NCBI GenBank assembly: GCA_030386875.1
Contig: JASJYW010000026.1
Coordinates: forward strand, 9,566,246-9,630,245
Length of the DNA stretch: 64,000 nucleotides
Source of the DNA: Morinoia aosen
Lineage: Eukaryota > Arthropoda > Malacostraca > Amphipoda > Talitridae
Direction: 5' to 3'
This document shows, in pieces, positions 55,301 through 64,000 of this stretch; the stretch's first letter is position 1, and each line of letters starts with the position of its first letter. The notes under the pieces were generated by a model. It searched no databases and was not told the origin of the DNA. It saw only the letters and a program-made list of their open reading frames with translations. The position numbers and the translations under genes were made by a program.

Positions 55301-58066
55301 CATTTTAGCTCTGTCGACCGTGGAATTGGCTAAATATGCACTTTCCGCCTATGTCGCCACGGGAAACAGCAAACGACGTGATTTTCACCGCATTCGGCAT
55401 AGGAATGGCCCAAAACACGCATTTTAGCTCTGTCGACCGTGGAATCGGCCTAATATGCACTTTCCGCCTATGTCGCCACGGGAAACAGCAAACGACGTGA
55501 TTTTCACCGCATTCGGCCTAGGAATGGCACAAAACATGCATTTTAGCTCTGTCGACCGTGGAATCGGCTAAATATGCACTTTTCGCCCAAGTCGCCACGG
55601 GAAACAGCAAACGACGTGATTTTCACCGCATTCGGCCTAGGAATGGCCCAAAACACGCATTTTAGCTCTGTCGACCGTGGAATCGGCTAAATATGCACTT
55701 TCCGCCTATGTCGCCACGGGAAACAGCAAACGACGTGATTTTCACCGCATTCGGCCTAGGAATGGCCCAAAACACGCATTTTAACTGTGTCGACCGTGGA
55801 AACGGCTAAATATGCACTTTCCGCCTATGGCGCCACGGGAAACAGCAAACGACGTGATTTTCACCGCATTCGGCCTAGGAATGGCCCAAAACACTCATTT
55901 TAGCTCTGTCGACCGTGGAATCGGCTAAATATGCACTTTCCGCCTATGTCGCCACGGGAAACAGCAAACGACGTGATTTTCACCGCATTCGGCCTAGGAA
56001 TGGCCCAAAACACGCATTTTAGCTCTGTCGGCCGTGGAATCGGCTATATATGCACTTTCCGCCTATGTCGCCACGGAAAACAGCAAACGACGTGATTTTC
56101 ACCGCATTCGGCCTAGGAATGGCCCAAAACAAGCATTTTAGCCCTGTCGACCGTGGAAACGGCTAAATATGCACTTTCCGCCTATGTCGCCACGGGAAAC
56201 AGCAAACGACGTGATTTTCACCGCATTCGGCCTAGGAATGGCCCAAAACACGCATTTTAGCTCTGTCGACCGTGGAATCGGCTAAATATGCACTTTCCGC
56301 CTATGTCGCCACGGGAAACAGCAAACGACGTGATTTTCACCGCATTCGGCCTAGGAATGGCCCAAAACACGCATTTTAGCTCTGTCGACCGTGGAAACGG
56401 CTAAATATGCACTTTCCGCCTATGTCGCCACGGGAAACAGCAAACGACGGGATTTTTCACCGCATTCGGCCTAGGAATGGCCCAAAACACTCATTTCAGC
56501 TCTGTCGACCGTGGAATTGGCTAAATATGCATTTTCCGCCTATGTCGCCACGGAAACAGCAAACGACGTGATTTTCACCGCATTCGCCTAGGAATGGCCC
56601 AAAACACGCATTTTAGCTCTGTCGACCGTGGAATCGGCTAAATATGCACTTTCCGCCTATGTCGCCACGGGAAAAAGCAAACGACGTGACTTTCACCGCA
56701 TTCGGGCTAGGAATGGCCCAAAACACGCATTTTAGCTCTGTCGACCATGGAAACGGCTAAATATGCACTTTCCGCCAATGTCGCCACGGGAAACAGCAAA
56801 CGACGTGATTTACACCGCATTCGGCCTAGGAATGGCCCAAAACACGCATTTTAGCTCTGTCGACCGTGGAATCGGCTCAATATGCACTTTCCGCCTATGT
56901 CGCAATGGGAAACAGCAAACGACGTGATTTTCACCGCATTCGGCCTAGGAATGGCCCAAAACACGCATTTTAGCTCTGTCGACCGTGGAATCGGCTAAAT
57001 ATGCACTTTCCGCCCATGTCGCCAGGGGGAAACAGCAAGCGACGTGATTTTCCACCGCATTCGGCCTAGGAATGGCCCAAAACACGCATTTTAGCTCTGT
57101 CGACCGTGGAAACGGCTAATTATGCACTTTCCGCCTATGTCGCCACGGGAAACAGCAAACGACGTGATTTTCACCGCATTCGGCCTAGGAATGGCCCAAA
57201 ACACGCATTTTAGCTCTGTCGACCGTGGAATCGGCTAAATATGCACTTTCCGCCTATGTCGCCTCGGGAAACAGCAAACGACGGGATTTTCACCGCATTC
57301 GGCCTAGGAATGGCCCAAAACACGCATTTCAGCTCTGTCGACCGTGGAATCGGCTAAAATATGCACTTTCCGCCTATGTCGCCACGGGAAACAGCAAACG
57401 ACGTGATTTTCACCGCATTCGGCCTAGGAATGCCCAAAAACACGCATTTTAGCTCTGTCGACCATGGAAACGGCTAAATATGCACTTTCCGCCTAGGTCG
57501 CCACGGGAAAGCAGCAAACGACGTGACTTTCACCGCATTCGGCCTAGGAATGGCCCAAAACACGCATTTTAGCTCTGTCGACCATGGAAACGGCTAAATA
57601 TGCACTTTCCGCCTATGTCGCCACGGGAAACAGCAAACGACGTGATTTACACCGCATTCGGCCTAGGAATGGCCCAAAACACGCATTTTAGCTCTGTCCG
57701 ACCGTGGAATCGTCTAAATAGGCACTCTCCGTGTCGCAATGGGAAACAGCAAACGACGTGATTTCACCGCATTCGGCCTAGGAATGGCCCAAAACACGCA
57801 TTTTAGCTCTGTCGAACCGTGGAATCGGCTAAATATGCACTTTCCGCCTATGTCGCCACGAGAAACAGCAAACGACGTGATTTACACCGCATTCGGCCTA
57901 GGAATGGCCCAAAACACGCATTTTAGCTCTGTCGACCGTGGAAACGGCTAAATATGCACTTTCCGCCTATGTCGCCACGGGAAACAGCAAACGACGTGAT
58001 TTTCACCGCATTCGGCCTAGGAATGGCCCCAAAACAAGCATTTTAGCTCTGTCGACCGTGGAATCG
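52364..58066 (-). repeat. 119-bp satellite array 5 (~48 monomers), reverse orientation
   Basis: Same monomer. A CACTCAT variant recurs at 54702, 55297, 55892 and 56488 (595-596 bp, five monomers) and an AAACAAGCATTTTAGCCC variant recurs at 1190 bp (54941, 56131), a higher-order period of 5 or 10 monomers. Single-base indels in short homopolymers are noticeably more frequent here than in the other arrays (for example an A8 run at 53883). It ends at the LTR of copy E. Confidence 0.96.
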
Positions 58067-58382
58067 TGTGCGCCCGCCAGGCATATAAATAGCATCGGCG
58101 AGAGACATCGTCGTTCATTAGAGGTGGCTTGCCGTAGAGGTAGCATTTACAAACAGAAGCGTCGCTGTCAGTAGCGGAGCTTGGCTGTCGAGAAAGCTCT
58201 GTAGAGATCACTGATGCACTATAGAAACAACGACATTATCTTCCGATCTAAAGACTCTCTACCAATTACGAAGCCTGTGTCAATTTCTGAAGTACAATAA
58301 AGGATAACCACATTCGGCTGTGATTCACTTCCGAACCCTCATTCGCGTTTAGTTACGACCTGATACTGAAAGGGCCGGAACA
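58067..58382 (+). repeat. 5' LTR, copy E (316 bp)
   Basis: TGTGCGCCCGCC start and CCGGAACA end; TATAAATA at 58084-58091. Several small indels relative to B and D. The 3' LTR is beyond the window, so no duplication can be checked. Confidence 0.93.
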
Positions 58383-59360
58383 TATCTGGTGGCCACAGTA
58401 TGGGGAGCCACGTTAAAGATTGCCACATTGCCACATTGCCCCATTGAAAGAAGAAAGATATCAAGAATTGATCTTCAGTTCTGCTGATCCGTGATTTTAA
58501 ATGTGAGGAGTGTCACCCCTGTTTGGAGTAACGTCGCATAGTTATCACATTACTTCAGTGCATCGAGAAAAGGAAGAAAGACGTCAGCGCAAAAAATCAA
58601 AGTGCTTTCCAAGAAACTCTTCGAGAAAGAAAAACTTCGAGGGAGAAAAAAATCGAAAATCTACAAAATGGCTACTCAAAGGAGAAGATGATGTGAGGGG
58701 TCCAGACCGACAACCTGGTCTGTCGACGAGATCTACGCATCTACGCACCGTCATCTGCAACGAGAAGATCTACGAGAACTACGCATCGCCAAAATATTAG
58801 TTAAGTGTACGCCGATAATGTTGCATGCAAATTAAATAAGCATGCGCTCAAATTAATGATTATACATCATCATTATAAAATTAATGAGTAAGAAGTAGGC
58901 AGTAGGCATTGCAAGCGCACGCTGATTCCTGGAGTGCGAAAGCAAGCTGGTTCCTGGTAGCGGGAGAGCGAGCAGCGTAGGCATGCGAAAGCGCAGTAAG
59001 CAAGCTGGTTCCCGGTAGTGGGAGAGCGAGCGTGTAAGCGGAAACGTTTGTGTGGAGAGGTAGTCCATTGTTCTCCAGAACAATTGAAGGAAGTTGTTGC
59101 TATTGTTCTCGGGCCATTGTTCCTCTGGCGCATAAGAGCAAGCTTGAGCGGATTGCTCTGTTCAGTTGCTGCCGACCGCCGCGAGCTTTGACTTTTGAAT
59201 TTGTGCTGGATTAGCTTGGTTTAAGTCCACTGAAAATGTGAGTTAAAATTTTATTGTATGTAGAATATTATCATTTGCATGCAGAAAATTTTATTGTGTG
59301 TAGAACATTTTTCTTTTAATGGAAATTAGAGGTTTATGAATATAGGATTATTTTGTGCTT
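58383..59360 (+). other. Primer site and 5' leader, copy E
   Basis: Primer site TGGTGGCCACAGTATGGGGA (58387-58406), two bases longer in the middle than in B. Two 7-bp minisatellite units (58895-58908), the leader palindrome, the GTGAGT donor candidate (59238-59243). The leader acceptor-like AATAG is TAATGG here. No gene. Confidence 0.7.
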
Positions 59361-60825
59361 ATGTCGGGCAGTGACTCTGACGAATACGAGTACATAAGAA
59401 CAACCCCGTACTTGACTAGCTTTGGTAGGTTATCCGTCCCTGTTTTTAGATTATCAATTCCTCAAATACCTATCACGATGGCGACCACTGTTACCCCTGT
59501 TATCAGTGCAGCCGTTACCACAGTTAGCTCTGTAACTAGTACGGTTACCGCTGTGACGACTTCTATTGTAGGTCCAATACCTAGTGTTGTGATTGCTGGG
59601 CAGGATCTGCCGCAGTACAGAGGTAGAAAACGTAGAAATGGACCCGGACTTCATAGAAAACAAATCACTAGAAACGCATATAAAGAATGTGCGAGCATAT
59701 TTCAATATGCTGTCAGATAATTCTGAAGAAGTGAAACTAAACTTATTGTTGCGAACTGCAGACAAGCGGGTAGGAGACTTTAATACGGTCGTAGCCTCCA
59801 TAATTAGTGAAGGTTATGAATTAAGTTTCGAAGAAGTCGTGCACCTGTTAGAAAATATCTACGTATCAAAAGGTGAAAGATCTTTGCATGCGGTCGCTGT
59901 GATCTAAATAACGTACGCCTGAAAAGAAACGATGCATTAGCTAGCCAGTTCGTGGCGATATTATCCAAAATCCGTAAGCTAACCCACAGAATAATGACCA
60001 GCCCGGAGTGTTCGAACAGAGCCCACCCCTATGTAGTAAATTGTCCCGATCGTGTTGCCCTCGATAAGTATGTCGAGAATACTTTAATTGTTGCATTAGC
60101 TATGGTTATCATCAACCCCCTAGTAACCGAAGATTTCTCCAAAAAACTATTCAATAAACCCTTCAAATCGTCGGAAGAGCTCCTTCGGAGAATTGTAACT
60201 GTAATTCGCAATTTTCCCGAGGATAAGCAAATATTAGCGAAAACGAGCTGAGAGATCTATGGAAATCTATTGTGCAGAAGATGACCATTCGTCCGAATCA
60301 AACTTTGACGCAGCCTGTGATGAGGCCGAAGTGCTTACAATGACAAGAGGCGAATTTCGAGGTAGAGGTAGGACGCGTAGGCCCTACTGGAGACCAAATT
60401 TCCCGAGACCAACTTTCCGTGCTAGACCTCACGTAAAATCTTATGTTGGAGATAGAGAATTGGGGACTCTAGAAGTCCAGGCATTGGAGACAGCTGACAC
60501 AAAGCGTTGCTCGAAGTGTTACAATCATGTGTGTGTCTGTCAAGGACAAAGTGTGTCGGGAACCGTCGTGGCTAGGAAACCGACTGATTGGTACAAACCA
60601 GGTTCATCTCAGACAGCCACCGAGCATTCACTGCGTGATGTAGCTTGTTTTCGTTGTAATAAGTTAGGACACTACGCAAGAGACTGTAGGTCCAGAAGAG
60701 ACTATTTAAACAGACCAGGCAGACCGGATCGTGTCCGTGCGCGAGGACAGTATAAAACTCGTATGTCAGAAAAAGGCCAGGTAGAAACTTACCAAACTAA
60801 CAGTGGCAATGATTTTTTAGCGTAA
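59361..60825 (+). pseudogene. gag: gag, copy E, multiple frameshifts
   Basis: Starts MSGSDSDEYEY with the D-type N-terminal segment. By comparison with B there is an extra base near 59630, a missing C near 59895 and an extra base near 60243, each changing the frame; the pieces between are otherwise close to B and D. The zinc knuckle (CFRCNKLGHYARDC) and the Cys/His cluster (CSKCYNHVCVC) are in the last intact piece (60259-60825). The TTTTTTA heptamer (60813-60819) and hairpin (60834-60863) are kept. Confidence 0.9.
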
Positions 60826-63800
60826 ACAGCAGAGACGATTTCATTTCCGATAGAAATAACGTCGATGGTAAAAATGAAACTACAATAACTAAGTATGACT
60901 CTACGGCGACAAATCCCTGTGAACCCGAGGAGAATTCTGGTGCTGAAGATTCCCTCGTTAAAAATGTCGAGAGAGTTGATGTGTTAAACATGTCTGGAGG
61001 TTCCCTCGTTAAAAATGTTGAGATGATAGATCCACTGATTAAGTGTGAAAATAGATATGAATCGCTGGGAGAGGCGGACTTAAGTGATGATCTGAACGCT
61101 CATGGCACTAGTTTTGAAAGCCATTTAACGACGAACGTTTGTAAATACGAAGAAGATGAAGAAGTTGAAGTCACAGGACAAAATGAATTATTTGTAATAC
61201 GAAAAAGTCATAAGCCCATGATTGTGCTTAGAAAAGATGCAGACCTGTGGAATGCATTGATTGATTCAGGATCAGAGAAGTGCCTAATCAGCTACCACAG
61301 AATAAGTGAGATAAGTAATGAAGTGAAGCCAAGTTCTCTGACTATAAAAGGCGTTAACGCTAAGAGTAATGTTGAAGGCGAGGTGGAGCTTGTCCTAAAG
61401 TTAAAAAACGGTGTAAGTTTAAAGACAAATGCTTTAATAATTAAAGATGGTATTTACAATTATGACGTCATTATTGGGCGTGATTTATTTGACAAGAACG
61501 CCGTGGTAGACTTAAAACAAAGATGTTTAATTATCAAAGATGAGAAAATTCCCTTTGCAGAGGTAAAACGACGAAAAAAGAAAAAGACAGGGTGTCTCGA
61601 GTATTTAATAGAGAATACTGTGTGTCTCATGGCGGACACGATTACGTCCAGAGCTAAGAAAAAAGTCCTAAATAAGCTAAGAGAGAAGAGGACGTGCATT
61701 GCTGAGAAAGCAAGTGAGGAAGTAAAAAGGGATGGTAAGAGAGAAAATCAGCCTGTTCGAGGCGTAGTTGCAGTTACCAATTCCCACACAGGGCCAAGGC
61801 CGTTAAGAGTGCATACTCAAAGAATTGAAATTGCTCCCAATGTAATTTTTAAACATGTTGGACATGTTGGAAAGTGTAAAAATGGAGAATACATAATAAA
61901 GAAAGCAACTTTGAAGGAAGGCGTGTGTGTCGCCGAAGCAATTGTGAGAGTTAACAATAGGAGAAAGATTCCGTTGTTGCTAATTAATAGCTCCGACAGA
62001 GCGATTGTTTTACCAGAGAATGCAATTATAAGTACCTTAGAAAAAGTGGAGAAGGATCACGTTGAATCCGAAGTTTACTTGTCAGATGTACAAGGAGAAT
62101 TAAAGGGGAGGATTGAGTACCCTTGTGGAGGCAGCGAGTGTTGTTCAGGACAGTCATTTAGATGTCGAGAAGAAAGACACTAATAGTAAATCTGTCGGGA
62201 TCACAGGAGTTGTCGACGAAGGGTACGTTTATGATTCCAAAGAAGTAGCCCGTGGTCGGCGGAAATTAAATAATGATGATATCAAGTGTAACGATGACGA
62301 AATGAAGCCTGAATTGCTGAGTTTGTTGAATGAATTCAGAGACGTTATTACTATAGACAATGAATCGATCTCAGCTGCTGCGATTAAACCATACAAAATA
62401 CGTTTGAAACCTAACGTGGATGTCGTAAATGTCCCTCCCTATCGTATTGCCCACCGTTACATGGAAGACTTGAAAGTCGTTAACGAAAAAATGTTAGACG
62501 ACGAAATTATTAGACCATCGATTTCAGCTTATAATTCACCGATAATTGTAGTTCATAAGAAAGATGGAACTATACGTCCGGTAGTTGACTTTCGCAAAGT
62601 AAATGAGGTAATTCATGAAGAATCATTCCCGCTGCCGAGAGTGGACGAGCTTCTCTATAGTTTAAATGGTCAAAAATATTTCTCGAAATTAGATCTTAGG
62701 TCAGGATATCATAATATTACACTGACCGATGAGAGTAAAGAAATAACCGCATTTACAGTTGGTAGTAGAAAATATGAATTTAATCGTTTACCATTCGGTT
62801 TAAAAACCTCACCTGCATATTTCCAGTCAGTCATGACGCAAACGCTATCTCCTGTTCTAGGAAAACTATCTTTCGTCTTTATGGACGACGTGCTCATATT
62901 TTCTAAGGAAAAGGCGCAGCATCTTGCAGATATAAAAGTTGTACTTGAACTATTAAGAAACGCTAGATTGTCAATCAAAAATGAAAAATGTGAGTTCTTT
63001 AAGAACGAGATTGAATACCTAGGACATTCCATTAGTGGAATGGGAACCAGAAGCACCGGTACTGACAAAGTAAAGAATTTAGAAATTCCTAAGAATGTAA
63101 AACAATTGCAATCATTCCTAGGTCTAGTAAATTTCTTTCGTAGGTATATAAAAAATTTTGCGAGTATCGCAAGCCCGCTCTATAATCTTCTGAAGAAAAA
63201 TGTTGAATTCTATTGGTCAAAAGATTGTCAAAACGCTTTTGAAAAATTAAAGGATGAACTGTGTAACAACACAATCTTAAGTCATCCAAACTTCGATCAA
63301 AATTTTCATCTATTTTGTGATGCATCGAATGTAGGCATAGGAGCTGTTTTACTCCAGTCATCTACTGATAAAGTTCGAAACATGAGACCTGTCGCATTTT
63401 TCTCTAAAACGTTGAATTCCACTCAACGACGGTACTCAACTACGAAAAAGGAAATGTTCGCTATAGTTGAAGCGTTAAAGTACTTTAAATATCTTGTTTT
63501 AGGCTATGATCTGGTCATTTACACCGATCATAAGCCTTTAGTTCCTTTATTTTCAAAGAAATTGCCTGAAGACAACACGCTTGCTAGGTGGAGTATTTTA
63601 TGTCCAAGCTTTTGATGCCAAATTAAAGTATTTTTCTGGTAAAGCGAATAGTGCCGCCGATGCATTTAGTAGATTAAATCATGACAGAAACCCCTTAACA
63701 GAAAGAGAACTATCAGAGTGTTCTGATTTAACCCCAGATGTAGAGACTTTTCCCGTTGTAACCAGGCTGCAAGCCGCTGCTGCGGGTAACAAATGTAACA

Positions 63801-64000
63801 AGCCCGTGACTGAGGAAGAGTTCGAGGAGACAAAGCCAGGAAGGGATGACGGAAGAAACAACAACAGTACTACTGAAAGCCCCAGACGTGAACCCAGTGA
63901 CTTTAATAGCAGACAGAAAACGAGCTTATGCAGACTGGATAAAGTTAACAAGACTACAGACCATTCAAGTATTAACGACAACTGGTCGTTAGACGAATTT
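60819..64000 (+). pseudogene. pol: pol, copy E, two frameshifts, cut by window end
   Basis: Open from the heptamer through the protease (ALIDSGSEKCLIS) to about 62106, where one extra G in a G run shifts the frame; RT (KLDLRSGYH, FMDD) and RNase H (FCDAS, TDHKPL) follow in the next frame until about 63598, where an extra T shifts it again. The last frame is open to the window edge, before integrase. Both shifts sit in homopolymers. Confidence 0.9.

Larger units (their letters stand above)
58067..64000 (+). mobile_element. LTR retrotransposon copy E, 5' part, cut by window end
   Basis: LTR, leader, gag and most of pol, in the opposite orientation to the satellite around it (A-D share the orientation of the satellite next to them, C and B by continuity). 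Gag N terminus is of the D type. Both genes carry frameshifts, so the copy is dead as assembled. Confidence 0.94.

Noticed and set aside
4221-58066. Many open frames of 64-104 codons in the satellite arrays
   Set aside because: They are the same 119-bp repeat read in successive frames (119 is not a multiple of 3), recur in every array and end at monomer variants. No sign of coding.
4221-58066. CRISPR-like regular repeats
   Set aside because: Monomers are contiguous with no unique spacers, and the context is eukaryotic.
1-64000. Host genes, tRNA or rRNA genes
   Set aside because: None seen on either strand outside the retroelement and satellite sequences.

Overview
The window holds no recognisable host gene. 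It is a repeat-dense block of a metazoan, probably arthropod (insect-like), genome made of two components: a 119-bp tandem satellite (about 30 kb, roughly 255 monomers) and five copies (A to E) of one Ty3/gypsy-type LTR retrotransposon family. The metazoan call rests on the Ty3/gypsy gag-pol type, the short TATA/initiator LTR promoter and the absence of bacterial-style genes. The species cannot be told from the sequence.

Layout. 1-3720: copy A (+), cut by the window edge and by an assembly gap (3721-4220). 4221-10748: satellite array 1. 10749-20333: copy B (+), complete, with gag, pol and ORF3 all open between two LTRs. 20014-23337: copy C (+), which shares an LTR with B in tandem and is truncated inside the protease, where satellite array 2 begins (23338-26307). 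26308-26807: gap across which the satellite flips orientation. 26808-31688: array 3. 31689-41514: copy D (-), full length, inserted in the satellite with a 4-bp target duplication. 41515-51863: array 4. 51864-52363: gap. 52364-58066: array 5. 58067-64000: copy E (+), broken by frameshifts and cut by the window end. All three gaps are exactly 500 N, so they are nominal sizes.

Element architecture, worked out by comparing copies: LTR of 316-321 bp (TGTGCGCC...CCGGAACA, very short U3, TATAAATA, AATAAA); a tRNA primer site 3-4 nt after the LTR; a leader of about 1 kb with a conserved GTGAGT splice-donor candidate; gag (490 aa, CCHC knuckle); a U UUU UUA -1 frameshift site two codons before the gag stop; pol (protease, RT, RNase H, integrase; no chromodomain seen); a conserved splice-acceptor candidate; in copies A and D only, an extra small ORF of unknown origin; ORF3, a 108-aa protein with an N-myristoylation signal and one membrane segment; an untranslated 3' region of about 1 kb; a G-rich tract; and the 3' LTR. 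Gag, pol and ORF3 would be made from full-length RNA by frameshifting and, for ORF3, from a spliced RNA.

The most notable point is ORF3. It is a conserved coding island: 7 synonymous and 2 conservative replacement differences between B and D, while the sequence just upstream and just downstream is unrelated between those copies. Its architecture (myristoylated N terminus, single membrane span, basic patch after it) is not that of a usual errantiviral envelope protein and superficially resembles small fusion-type membrane proteins. The satellite shows multi-monomer higher-order periods (595/1190 bp, 1429/1071 bp, 2259/4003 bp), which together with the nested LTR elements suggests a centromeric or pericentromeric location (inference).
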